Shown: one piece after another, positions 34,759 to 43,403 of the stretch
Layout of the letters: every line of letters starts with the position of its first letter
Numbering within the stretch: the stretch's first letter is position 1
From: JBNKFV01 sp050290265
Lineage (GTDB): Bacteria; Pseudomonadota; Gammaproteobacteria; Pseudomonadales; Cellvibrionaceae
Direction: 5' to 3'
Length of the DNA stretch: 64,000 nucleotides
NCBI GenBank assembly: GCA_050290265.1
Contig: JBNKHI010000012.1
Coordinates: 11,812 to 75,811 of the forward strand
The notes under the pieces: generated by a model
What the model was told of the DNA's origin: nothing
Databases searched by the model: none
What the model saw: only the letters and a program-made list of their open reading frames with translations
Position numbers and translations under genes: made by a program

Positions 34759-35823
34759 ATGCCTGAATCTAACGAGAACATCAACGTAATTTCTCAGGAG
34801 ATTTTAATCTCCCCCAGTATGTTGAAAGACGAAGTGCCAATGACAGAGCGCGCACTGCAAACTGTGAACGAAGGCCGAGCAACCGTTCAAAACATATTGG
34901 ACCGTAAAGACCATCGCCTGATGGTTGTGATTGGCCCTTGCTCAATACACGATGTCGATGCCGCACATGATTATGCCAAGCGCCTCAAAGCGTTGGCGGA
35001 TAAAATCCAGGACACTATCTATATTGTCATGCGGGTTTATTTTGAAAAGCCCAGAACTACCGTTGGCTGGAAAGGCTTGATCAATGACCCCTATCTGAAT
35101 GATTCATTTAAAATTCAGGAAGGTTTACATATTGGTCGTAAATTACTTATCGATATGGCCGAGCTAGGGCTGCCCACTGCGACAGAAGCACTTGACCCTA
35201 TCTCACCACAATACTTGCAGGACCTGATTTCATGGTCAGCCATCGGGGCTCGCACTACTGAATCGCAAACCCATAGAGAAATGGCCAGCGGCCTCTCCTC
35301 TGCTGTGGGCTTCAAAAATGGTACCGATGGTGGCTTAACCGTAGCCATTAATGCGTTGCAATCGGTATCCAGCCCACACCGTNTTTTGGGCATTAATAAC
35401 GAAGGTCAAGTGTCAATTATCCACACCCGTGGCAACGCCTATGGTCACGTTGTTCTCCGTGGAGGGGACGCCAAGCCAAATTATGACTCAGTAAGTATCG
35501 CGTTGTGTGAGCAGGAACTCCATAAAGCAGGAATACAGCCCAATATCATGGTCGACTGCAGCCACGCGAACTCAAACAAAAACCATGAGTTGCAACCGCT
35601 GGTAATGGAAAATATTTGCAATCAAATTATAGAAGGAAACAAATCTATTATTGGACTGATGGTAGAAAGCAACATCGGTGCTGGCAATCAAAAGATGACA
35701 GAAAACCTGGAAGATCTTGAATACGGCGTATCCATTACCGATAAGTGTATAGACTGGGAAACAACTGAACGTACTATGACGGAGTTAGCAAATAAGTTAA
35801 GAGATATATTGCCAAATCGCTAA
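34759..35823 (+). CDS. aroF: DAHP synthase, class I (AroF-like)
   Basis: A 354-residue 3-deoxy-7-phosphoheptulonate synthase, first step of the shikimate pathway. Signatures are VVIGPCSIHDVDAA (about residues 54-67), MRVYFEKPRTTVGWKGLI (about 90-107), GARTTESQTHRE, LRGGDAKPNY and VDCSHANSNK (metal-binding). The stretch SPHR-x-LGIN resembles E. coli AroF (HRFVGIN) more than AroG. The base at 35383 is N, so that residue is undetermined (NTT); phenylalanine is the family choice. The ATG at 34759 follows GGAAGA; the TTG at 34747 is rejected. A terminator follows about 110 bases after the stop. Confidence 0.9.
   Translation: MPESNENINVISQEILISPSMLKDEVPMTERALQTVNEGRATVQNILDRKDHRLMVVIGPCSIHDVDAAHDYAKRLKALADKIQDTIYIVMRVYFEKPRTTVGWKGLINDPYLNDSFKIQEGLHIGRKLLIDMAELGLPTATEALDPISPQYLQDLISWSAIGARTTESQTHREMASGLSSAVGFKNGTDGGLTVAINALQSVSSPHRXLGINNEGQVSIIHTRGNAYGHVVLRGGDAKPNYDSVSIALCEQELHKAGIQPNIMVDCSHANSNKNHELQPLVMENICNQIIEGNKSIIGLMVESNIGAGNQKMTENLEDLEYGVSITDKCIDWETTERTMTELANKLRDILPNR
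35383..35383. other. Ambiguous base (N)
   Basis: The only N in the window, inside the DAHP synthase gene. The codon is NTT; TTT (Phe) would match the family. The frame continues unbroken on both sides, so no base seems to be missing. Confidence 0.99.
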
Positions 35824-35930
35824 TGCAACAGTGATAACAACAATCTTTGGTAAGTATCTTCTTAAGATGTATCTTCTTTGATATATATCTTTACAAAGGA
35901 TCGAAAGAAAAACCGAAAGTAAGAACCCCA

Positions 35931-35966
35931 AACCGCGGTGCAAGTTACTCCCGCGGTTTTTTTATT
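35931..35966 (+). terminator. Terminator downstream of aroF
   Basis: AACCGCGG (35931-35938) and CCGCGGTT (35951-35958) with a 12-base loop, followed by TTTTTATTTT. Intrinsic terminator for the DAHP synthase transcript. Confidence 0.88.
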
Positions 35967-36081
35967 TTAGCGTCGATACCTGCATATCCTCCAACCGCTT
36001 CAAACCCGCTAAAAACATCTCATTTATCGGTCGTCATCACTAAAGCTTGCTTGACCACTACAACCTAATAAGCTGGACCAT

Positions 36082-36789
36082 CTAAGGCAAAACTAACTTA
36101 AAAATACCACCACCAAGATCACCACCATTATCCAGCGATATTTGGCCAGCAACGCCCTTTCTAGTATGCATACGTGCAACCTGGTCAGCAAAATATAAAC
36201 CCAAATTAGTACTGCCATTAGCGAAATCAACAGTTCGATTCGTCATCGCATCTGAAGAGGCTAGCATTTCTTCTGGATAGCCGCTGCCATCATCTTCTAC
36301 GGTTATGCACAATTGGTCGTTCTCCATATAGGCGGCAACCTTTACGCATTTTTGCGCATAGCGAGCACAATTCACTAAAATGTTGTGCAACACTCCACCG
36401 ACGAGTTCGGCATCGAAAAACCACCCCAGATCCTCGTCGCAGTCTAGCGTTAACGCCACATCGCGACTCTGAAACAACGAATAATTACGAGCGACTTGTT
36501 CTTCCAACATATCGATAACAAACTGTTCGTCAATATGCAGGGGCAAGCGATTTTTTTCCATACGATATAACGCCAGCAACTTGATAAGCTCGCCGTTTAT
36601 TCGGGACGCCTCATACTGTAACACCGAAAACTGTTTTGCTTGCTGCTCGTTCGCAGGTGGCGTAGTAGCGACTATTTCATCCAACGAATTCAACAACATT
36701 CCAAGGCTGTTTTTCATATCATGGACACTGGACGCCAATATCGTTGAAAAGTCTGGGCCCGATTTCAATTTGCTATCACGTTCTGTCAT
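36082..36789 (-). CDS. Soluble sensor histidine kinase
   Basis: A 235-residue histidine kinase with no membrane segment and no recognisable sensor domain. The phospho-acceptor is His23 in SSVHDMKNSLGMLL, with the HDxxN pattern of kinases that also dephosphorylate their partner. The ATPase core has the N box LHNILVNCARYA (about 136-147), the G1 box VEDDGSGYPEE (about 165-175) and the G2 box STNLGLYFA (about 196-204). It begins 23 bases after the receiver-TPR gene stops, so the pair is an operon and the receiver is the likely partner. Input presumably comes through the partner or another protein. Confidence 0.85.
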   Translation of the reverse strand: MTERDSKLKSGPDFSTILASSVHDMKNSLGMLLNSLDEIVATTPPANEQQAKQFSVLQYEASRINGELIKLLALYRMEKNRLPLHIDEQFVIDMLEEQVARNYSLFQSRDVALTLDCDEDLGWFFDAELVGGVLHNILVNCARYAQKCVKVAAYMENDQLCITVEDDGSGYPEEMLASSDAMTNRTVDFANGSTNLGLYFADQVARMHTRKGVAGQISLDNGGDLGGGIFKLVLP

Positions 36790-36812
36790 TTCCTAATGCC
36801 CTAGTCAAAATC

Positions 36813-38462
36813 TTAAGAATTTTTCGTTGCATGCTTTCGATTAATACCGCTAAACATCTCCTGAAGCTGTTTAAAACGACCAAACTGTGTGTGAGTGGGC
36901 TTGATACTTTGGCCCACTTGGTGAATAAGGTCGCCGCAATCAGCTAACACTTGCGGCTTTATCTCATAGTGATTTAACTCACCAATCATCGACTGTACCA
37001 GGTTTAACGTAATACCAAGATGATGTGGAAATAACTGGTGCGCATGGCGGAAAAAGCCCACAGCTTCGCGATATTTTTTCTGTTTGTAATAAGCAATGCC
37101 GTCCTGGTTAATTTGCGCAACCATTGTTCGATTGTCGCGACTCACAGGCTCTTCAAGTAAATGATCAATACGTTGCAGGGCAGCTTCATTATCGCGGTAC
37201 TTTTCAACCATCTCGTGCAGTAACGATTTCGCACTCTCCTCTTCCCCCAGGGCAAAAAATGATTGCGCCAAATCCAATTCAGTATCGAGTTGCAGGTTCT
37301 TATGCTGATGCCCCAACGCCTCCTGAGTCACATCAAGGATTTTTTTGGCGCTATCAGCATCGCCTTTCCCAGCATGCAACCGCACCTGTGTTAAAAATGC
37401 CTGCCATTGGGATTCCGCTTGCAGAGGACTAAAACGTTTTTCGATACGCGCAAGTGCGCCCAAGGCATCGTCCGCGTAATCTAATGCAAGGCCTTCATCA
37501 ATAGCGAACAACTCCGCACTCATTCGACCGAAATCAATAACGTGATCTACCTTATGATGGCATGAGTTGTCACCCAACTTTACTGCCTGGCGATAAGCTT
37601 TTGCCGCTACGGGCACATCCATATTATCTTTGGCGACCATGGCCAACCGTTGCTGGCGCTGGATTGCAATCGGGGAAATAGCCACAGCGTCAGCCAATAC
37701 ACCTTGCAGCGCTTTAACATCGCCCTGGCGCCGGTAGGTCTCAGCCAAACTATCGTACGCTGGCATACACATGGGATTTCGAGCTAGCACTTCGGTTAAC
37801 CAGGCCGCTGCAGTGGCATAATCTTTCTGCGCTAAACGCACGTTAGCTAAACCAACCTCTGCCCAATCAAGATTACGAGCTTCCAGAATATGGGTATAAA
37901 GATTTTCAGCTTTATCCAAATAGCCCCCTTCCAAATAAAGCTCACCCAGCAATTTCTGACAGGCAACAGCGGCACGCCCACCCGCCTTCAAGGATTTCTC
38001 GCACGCAGCAATAGCACCATCAACGTCGTCCCGCCCCAGCGCCGAAAACACATCGGACATGATCTCCCGTTGCACGAGAAGGCGATCCAGCCGTTGTTCC
38101 AGCGTGCGCGCAGTAACAGGCTTGGTTAAATAGGCATCAGGCTGGGAGTCATATGACGCCAGCACAATATTTTTACTGCTCTCAGTGGACAGTAGAACAA
38201 ATAGCTGACCTGGACGAAGCACATTCCTAAACCGCAAATCTTCGAGCACTTGTTGCCCGTTTTTACCTGGGCCTAAGTTGTAGTCGCAAAGAATAAGGTC
38301 GTAATTTTCGGTATCGCAGGCTGCAAGGGCCTCAGCGCCATCTGCGGCCGTATCGATCTGCACAATCCCTATGGCTCGCAGCATTTTAGCCAGCGTCGAG
38401 CGAAAGCTATCGAAATCATCGACGATTAATACGTGTAAACGCTGATAGTGATCGTAAGCCAC
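36813..38462 (-). CDS. Response regulator with TPR output domain
   Basis: A 549-residue protein with an N-terminal receiver domain (about 9-125): acidic pair D15-D16, phospho-acceptor Asp60 in LILCDYNLG, Ser92 and Lys114 in YLTKP. The rest (about 140-520) is a helical array of tetratricopeptide repeats such as AACEKSLKAGGRAAVACQ, AAAWLTEVLARNPMCMPAYD and AIAYYKQKKYREAVGFF-like units, with no DNA-binding or enzymatic output. It should therefore act by protein contacts. The GTG start at 38462 has AAGGA 6-7 bases upstream. It precedes the soluble kinase in the same transcript. Confidence 0.87.
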   Translation of the reverse strand: MAYDHYQRLHVLIVDDFDSFRSTLAKMLRAIGIVQIDTAADGAEALAACDTENYDLILCDYNLGPGKNGQQVLEDLRFRNVLRPGQLFVLLSTESSKNIVLASYDSQPDAYLTKPVTARTLEQRLDRLLVQREIMSDVFSALGRDDVDGAIAACEKSLKAGGRAAVACQKLLGELYLEGGYLDKAENLYTHILEARNLDWAEVGLANVRLAQKDYATAAAWLTEVLARNPMCMPAYDSLAETYRRQGDVKALQGVLADAVAISPIAIQRQQRLAMVAKDNMDVPVAAKAYRQAVKLGDNSCHHKVDHVIDFGRMSAELFAIDEGLALDYADDALGALARIEKRFSPLQAESQWQAFLTQVRLHAGKGDADSAKKILDVTQEALGHQHKNLQLDTELDLAQSFFALGEEESAKSLLHEMVEKYRDNEAALQRIDHLLEEPVSRDNRTMVAQINQDGIAYYKQKKYREAVGFFRHAHQLFPHHLGITLNLVQSMIGELNHYEIKPQVLADCGDLIHQVGQSIKPTHTQFGRFKQLQEMFSGINRKHATKNS

Positions 38463-38546
38463 CGTTCATCCTTTTAGGTTAATTAAAACGGATTCGTCTT
38501 ATAGTCGTTTAAGTATAGGGAAAACCTCAAAAAACAGGGAGTTACC

Positions 38547-39386
38547 ATGTCACATCTGCCCATGTTAGGGCAATATCGGGGCGACAACACCGGAAAAAAT
38601 ACCTACAATCTCCTCCCTTTTTCGCAAGTTCTAATACTTATCATGATCGACGCTAAAAAAAGTGGCCACGACAACCTGTTTGCCGACCCCATCAACAATC
38701 TGGGAAAGTTTGCTTTTGACCAAAATGTGGTCAACGTCTTTCCGGATATGATCAAACGCTCAGTGCCTGGCTACACCACCATTATTGCTATGATTGGCGA
38801 CCTCGCGAGTCGGTATGCGCAGGCAGGCTCACGTTGTTACGATCTCGGCTGCTCATTAGGGGCTGCTACCCTGGCAATGCGCCATCAAATACGCACGGCT
38901 GACTGCGAAATCGTTGGTATTGATAACTCAACAGCCATGATTGAGCGATGCCAGACCGTCATTGATGCAGACTGTAGCGAAGTGCCTGTCTCTCTCTATT
39001 GCCAGACGCTGCAAGAATGCGATATTCGGGATGCATCAGTGGTGGTATTGAATTTTACCCTGCAGTTTATTCCTCCCGCAGAGCGCCAAGGTATTATCGA
39101 TAAGATATTTAATGGTTTGAGGCCCGGTGGCGTTCTCATTATCTCTGAGAAAGTGGCCTTCCAGGATCCTCAGCATGCTGCGCTAATGATCGAGCTGCAC
39201 CACAACTTTAAACGAGCGAATGGTTACAGTGATTTGGAAATAGCCCAGAAACGTAGTGCTATTGAAGACGTCCTCATTCCGGAAACGCTGGACGCACACC
39301 GACAACGATTGAAATCAGCCGGTTTTAGTGATGCTGATGTCTGGTTCCAGTGTCTAAATTTCGCTTCGCTGATTGCGCAAAAATAG
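38547..39386 (+). CDS. cmoA: Carboxy-SAM synthase CmoA
   Basis: A methyltransferase-fold enzyme that converts SAM and prephenate to carboxy-SAM for wobble uridine modification. Signatures are VFPDMIKRSVPGY, CYDLGCSLGAATLAMR (SAM motif), GIDNSTAMIERC and VVLNFTLQFI; HHNFKRANGYSDLEIAQKR in the C-terminal part is diagnostic. From the ATG at 38547, which has a strong AGGGAG site 6 bases upstream, the protein is 279 residues with 32 extra N-terminal residues. The ATG at 38643 gives the usual 247-residue length but has no ribosome site. I annotate the longer form as the one the translation signal supports, with doubt. Confidence 0.9.
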   Translation: MSHLPMLGQYRGDNTGKNTYNLLPFSQVLILIMIDAKKSGHDNLFADPINNLGKFAFDQNVVNVFPDMIKRSVPGYTTIIAMIGDLASRYAQAGSRCYDLGCSLGAATLAMRHQIRTADCEIVGIDNSTAMIERCQTVIDADCSEVPVSLYCQTLQECDIRDASVVVLNFTLQFIPPAERQGIIDKIFNGLRPGGVLIISEKVAFQDPQHAALMIELHHNFKRANGYSDLEIAQKRSAIEDVLIPETLDAHRQRLKSAGFSDADVWFQCLNFASLIAQK

Positions 39387-39476
39387 AACTCAAAGACTAG
39401 AATCCTAAAAAACAGGATGCCTTCAGTAAAACCTGTTTTTCGTAGACTATGTAAGGCTGATAGATTGACTAACTCC

Positions 39477-40448
39477 ATGCTGCATTACTTCACCACGTTC
39501 ATAGAAGAGCTGAAAGACTCAGACCTGGAATCGCTTGCGAATCAGCTGCCAGAGTTTATCGCTAGCGGACTTTGTGAAAAACGTTTTGGTGACCTAGCGG
39601 GTTGGCGAAAAGCGCTGGAGTCGCTGCCTGCCGTTAATTCAGATGTTATTGATCTAAAGAATGACGTTAGCATCGGATCGACGACTGACATATCTTTGGC
39701 GTTGCAACAACAGGTTCGCTCGCCTCTTGAGCAGTTGATTCCCTGGCGAAAAGGCCCCTACCATATTCACGGTACATTTATCGATACCGAATGGCGTTCA
39801 GACTGGAAGTGGAACCGCGTCATCAAGCACCTTGCGCCACTAAAAAACAGAAGCGTATTGGATGTAGGCTGTGGCAATGGTTACCACTGTTGGCGTATGT
39901 ATGGTGAAGGTGCTGCCAGAGTTATAGGTATCGATCCATCTCCTCGTTTTGTCATCCAGTTTTTGATGCTCAAGCACTTTATTGGCAACGTGCCAGTAGA
40001 TGTATTACCCATGGCCATGGAACAGATGCCAACCAATTTACAGGCATTTGATACGACTTTTTCCATGGGTGTGCTCTACCACAGGCGGTCCCCGATGGAT
40101 CACCTGCTGGAACTGAAAGGTACACTGAAACCTGGCGGTCAATTGGTGCTTGAGACGCTCGTGATAGATGGGCCAGAAGGTAGCGTTCTTGTCCCGGAGG
40201 GCCGTTATGCCATGATGAACAATGTTTGGTTTTTACCTACCACAGAAACGCTAATCTCATGGTTGCGTAAATGCGGGTTCAAAAACCCCAAGCTCGTCGA
40301 CCTAAACCAAACCAGTCTCGAAGAACAGAGAAGAACAGACTGGATGCATTTTCATTCACTTGAACAGTTTCTCGACCCCACTGATATCAATAAAACCGCA
40401 GAGGGACATCCAGCCCCACTGCGGGCGGTCTTTGTAGCGGAGGCATAA
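39477..40448 (+). CDS. cmoB: tRNA U34 carboxymethyltransferase CmoB
   Basis: A 323-residue enzyme that transfers the carboxymethyl group from carboxy-SAM to 5-hydroxyuridine 34, giving cmo5U in tRNAs including tRNA-Ser(UGA). Signatures are PWRKGPYHIHGTFIDTEWRS (about residues 89-108), the SAM motif VLDVGCGNGYHCWRM, FSMGVLYHRRSP and EEQRRTDWM. The ATG at 39477 fits the family start; the frame is open to an ATG at 39417, which has no properly spaced ribosome site. It follows cmoA and both are probably on one transcript. Confidence 0.93.
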   Translation: MLHYFTTFIEELKDSDLESLANQLPEFIASGLCEKRFGDLAGWRKALESLPAVNSDVIDLKNDVSIGSTTDISLALQQQVRSPLEQLIPWRKGPYHIHGTFIDTEWRSDWKWNRVIKHLAPLKNRSVLDVGCGNGYHCWRMYGEGAARVIGIDPSPRFVIQFLMLKHFIGNVPVDVLPMAMEQMPTNLQAFDTTFSMGVLYHRRSPMDHLLELKGTLKPGGQLVLETLVIDGPEGSVLVPEGRYAMMNNVWFLPTTETLISWLRKCGFKNPKLVDLNQTSLEEQRRTDWMHFHSLEQFLDPTDINKTAEGHPAPLRAVFVAEA

Positions 40449-40480
40449 GCTATGCAATGAACGCTTAAGCTACCGCAGCG

Positions 40481-41023
40481 TTAGTCGTCCAGGGCGACCA
40501 GGGGCGTATCCAGGCCAAATTCTCTATGGATCTGCGCACACCAGGTATTTAATCGTTCGGCAGTAAGATCTTCTTGCTGATCTTCATCTATAGCCAAACC
40601 GACAAAGTATTCACCACCCGGCAACTCAGCTTTGGAAGCGTCATAGTCATACCCCTCGGTTGACCAGTGCCCAACAATTTTTGCCCCATTGGGAACAATA
40701 ATGTCATGCAGCATTCCCATGGCATCAAGAAAGTAATCCCCATAACCAAATTGATCTCCCAGACCAAATAAAGCTACCGTTTTGCCGTCTAGCGGCACTG
40801 CTTCCATATCACCCCAAAATTCTTCCCAGTCGGACTGAATCTGTCCAAAATCCCAAGTTGGAATACCCAAAATAATCAAATCGTAGTCGGCAAATTCGAG
40901 CTGGGTTACATCAGCAATATCATAGATATCGACGACATCCTCCCCTAGGCGCTTCTGGATACGAGCGGCAACAGCTTCTGTATTACCTTCGTCACTGCCA
41001 AAAAACAAACCAATCTTTGCCAC
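40481..41023 (-). CDS. fldB: Flavodoxin FldB
   Basis: A 180-residue long-chain flavodoxin carrying FMN for low-potential electron transfer. The phosphate loop is GLFFGSDEGNTEAVA (residues 5-19), where a glutamate replaces the usual threonine of SDTGNT. ILGIPTWDFGQIQSDWE (about 51-67) and GLGDQFGYGDYFLDAMGMLHD (in pieces, about 86-106) match E. coli FldB more than FldA. Translation begins with GTG at 41023 after AGGA. It is a single gene convergent with cmoB. Confidence 0.9.
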   Translation of the reverse strand: MAKIGLFFGSDEGNTEAVAARIQKRLGEDVVDIYDIADVTQLEFADYDLIILGIPTWDFGQIQSDWEEFWGDMEAVPLDGKTVALFGLGDQFGYGDYFLDAMGMLHDIIVPNGAKIVGHWSTEGYDYDASKAELPGGEYFVGLAIDEDQQEDLTAERLNTWCAQIHREFGLDTPLVALDD

Positions 41024-41398
41024 ACTGTCCTCACTTCTTAGTTACATCTGCTGGGGTAGAAAATTACGACGGTTTAGTTACCACCCAAAATGGAAGGCGA
41101 TTTTCCCAAGTAACCGACCGGGACGCAAGAAAGACAGTATAAGAGTGCCAACCTTTAACGCCAAAAAAACAGCTAGCGGCAATTTCTTGCCAGGTTAAAA
41201 GTGGCAAAAATGCCGCCATAAATTTGACAATTCAGAAAGGAAAAATAGCAAAAAGAGACAACCTATTGAAATAAAAGGAATATTTAGATCAAAAAAGGAT
41301 GGCACGCAATTCGCTAAGTATTTAGAAATGGCAATATATCTAGAAACCGGCAAGCAGCCATGTCGCGAGACGGTTCATAATAATACAGGACTCATCCT
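41024..41398. other. 375-base divergent intergenic region
   Basis: Lies between fldB (-) and the diguanylate cyclase gene (+) and should hold both promoters. It is A-rich. TTGACA at 41224-41229 lacks a matching -10 at 16-18 bases. AGGA (41388-41391) serves the GGDEF gene. I see no open frame, tRNA or clear operator. Confidence 0.5.
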
Positions 41399-42346
41399 AT
41401 GGTGACTCAGGTACATACACCAAGTGCAATCAGCAAGATAGACAACAAAAGCAAGGTTGTCACGCACCCTGCGTTGATAGAGATCGGCACGGAAGAGGCT
41501 CTGCGATTTCGCTTAACCAATATACTGCAAACCACATTAGAGCTGGACCTTCTTCTACAGCTGTTTTACGAATACGTATCAAAATGCACACATATCGATG
41601 GCGTCTCTTACCACTTTTCTGAAAAAGGCATTTCCATTGCCGTTGGCAAAAAGGGTCGGCACCAATGTAGCTATCGGCTCAGTTCCGGCGGGGACTTCTA
41701 CGGTGAAATATTATTAACCCGAAATAAGCGTTTTGCCGAAGAAGAAATCGTTGGTCTGGAAAATTATCTTGCCGTCTTGATTTACCCATTAAGAAACGCA
41801 CTGAGTTACCGCGATGCGCTGCAAACTGCTGCTACTGATAGCCTAACCGGGCTTGGCAACAGAGCAGCACTGGATTCAGCAATCTCAAGAGAAATATCAA
41901 CGGCACAACGTTATCAGCAACCTTTTTCTATTCTTGTCGTCGATATTGATCACTTTAAATCTATTAACGATCGCTTTGGCCACCCTATTGGCGACGCCGT
42001 TCTTCGAGCCGTAGGACACGCCCTAGCCGAAACCAGCAGGACCTCCGATGCGGTATTTCGCTATGGTGGCGAAGAATTCGTATTGTTGCTAACCAAAACA
42101 AACTCAGCTGGCGCTGCGATAATTGCAGAGCGCATTAGAGACTATATAGCCAATTTAAACCTGGATTATCTCTGCGAAACTAAAACCAACTTTAAACTTA
42201 GCACAAGCATTAGCGTGGGCCTCGCCACACTAGCCGCTGGCGACGACAAATCAAGCCTTTTTAAACGTGCGGACAAAGCGCTCTATGACGCAAAGAAAGG
42301 TGGCCGGAATAAAGTTGTCAATGGAGATATTGCCCAAAACCCGTAA
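41399..42346 (+). CDS. Diguanylate cyclase (GGDEF)
   Basis: A 315-residue soluble protein. The C-terminal GGDEF domain (about 150-310) makes cyclic-di-GMP from GTP: DSLTGLGNRAALD, VVDIDHFKSINDRFGHPIGD, and the active site RYGGEEFVLLL (about residues 222-232). The inhibitory site RTSD lies five residues before GGEEF, so product inhibition is expected. The N-terminal 130 residues look like a GAF-type sensor (HIDGVSYHFSEKGISIAVG). No membrane segment. The AGGA site is 8 bases before the ATG. Ends 21 bases before convergent rluB. Confidence 0.9.
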   Translation: MVTQVHTPSAISKIDNKSKVVTHPALIEIGTEEALRFRLTNILQTTLELDLLLQLFYEYVSKCTHIDGVSYHFSEKGISIAVGKKGRHQCSYRLSSGGDFYGEILLTRNKRFAEEEIVGLENYLAVLIYPLRNALSYRDALQTAATDSLTGLGNRAALDSAISREISTAQRYQQPFSILVVDIDHFKSINDRFGHPIGDAVLRAVGHALAETSRTSDAVFRYGGEEFVLLLTKTNSAGAAIIAERIRDYIANLNLDYLCETKTNFKLSTSISVGLATLAAGDDKSSLFKRADKALYDAKKGGRNKVVNGDIAQNP

Positions 42347-42367
42347 GGTCAAGGGCCTGGATTATTG

Positions 42368-43228
42368 CTATGTGCGCTTGCTGGCACCTTTAGAGCGCAA
42401 ACGTTTCTGCTGTCGCATCAAGTCTTTTTCTTGTGTTTGAGTAATGCGAACGTGAGGAGCCTTCACGCCAGCGGTGACGCAAAGATCTTTAAGTTCTTTA
42501 GGGTTTAACTCTACCCACTGACCTGCTCGAACATGTGAAGGTATAAAAACGTTACCGTAGCGGACTCGCTTTAAGCGACTTACTTTAACGCCCTGGGACT
42601 CCCAAAGACGACGAACTTCACGATTGCGCCCTTCCATTACAACGCAATAAAACCAACGATTTCGACCTTCACCAGCACCATCTACAATATCTGTAAATTT
42701 AGCAACGCCATCTTCTAATAAAACACCCTCTCGCAATCGGCGCTTCATATCAGCATCGACATCCCCTTGAATACGAACCAAGTATTCACGGTCAATGACG
42801 GAAGATGGATGCATGAGCTTATTGGCCAAGTCACCATCATTGGTAAACAACAATAACCCACTGGTATTAAAATCCAGCCGACCCACTGAAATCCAGCGTC
42901 CCTGAGTCAAACGTGGAAGGTTATCGTAAACAGTCTTCCGCCCCTCGGGATCTGAGCGTGAACATATTTCGCCCTCCGGCTTATTGTATAAAATGACTCG
43001 CGGGGATTCTTTTACAGAAGCGGCGGCACCAATCGTTCGCCCGGCGAATTCAATCTTGTCCTTGGCTGAAACCCGGTCGCCTAACTTGGCAGTTTGACCA
43101 TTAACACTGACCTTTCCGCTTTCAATAGCGCGCTCCATCTCACGACGGGACCCAATACCGGCGCGTGCCAGCACTTTTTGCAATTTTTCATCAGCAGGGG
43201 GCTGCCCAGACTGCTTTTTGTCTATCAT
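42368..43228 (-). CDS. rluB: 23S rRNA pseudouridine 2605 synthase RluB
   Basis: A 286-residue RsuA-family pseudouridine synthase. The S4 domain is at about 15-62 (KLQKVLARAGIGSRREMERAI in part) and the catalytic aspartate lies in VGRLDFNTSGLLLFTNDGDL (about 117-136); GRNREVRRLWESQG is also typical. A basic tail follows. Position after scpA-scpB is the standard context for RluB. The ATG at 43228 is preferred over the TTG directly upstream. Confidence 0.94.
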   Translation of the reverse strand: MIDKKQSGQPPADEKLQKVLARAGIGSRREMERAIESGKVSVNGQTAKLGDRVSAKDKIEFAGRTIGAAASVKESPRVILYNKPEGEICSRSDPEGRKTVYDNLPRLTQGRWISVGRLDFNTSGLLLFTNDGDLANKLMHPSSVIDREYLVRIQGDVDADMKRRLREGVLLEDGVAKFTDIVDGAGEGRNRWFYCVVMEGRNREVRRLWESQGVKVSRLKRVRYGNVFIPSHVRAGQWVELNPKELKDLCVTAGVKAPHVRITQTQEKDLMRQQKRLRSKGASKRT

Positions 43229-43403
43229 CAAAACAACTCAAAAAAGTAAATAAATATAAGAAATAAAATGCGGCGGCTAGAATAACACGAGTATCCCAAG
43301 AAGCCCTAAGTAGAATCAATTTAGCTCGAACAATTAGACAGAGAGCCCTGAAGCCCTCTGTCTAAGCACAAACACAGATACGTCGACACACGGCGTACGG
43401 TTA

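Noticed and set aside
41224..41229. TTGACA as a -35 for the GGDEF gene
   Set aside because: No -10 hexamer at 16-18 bases; likely chance in an A-rich region.
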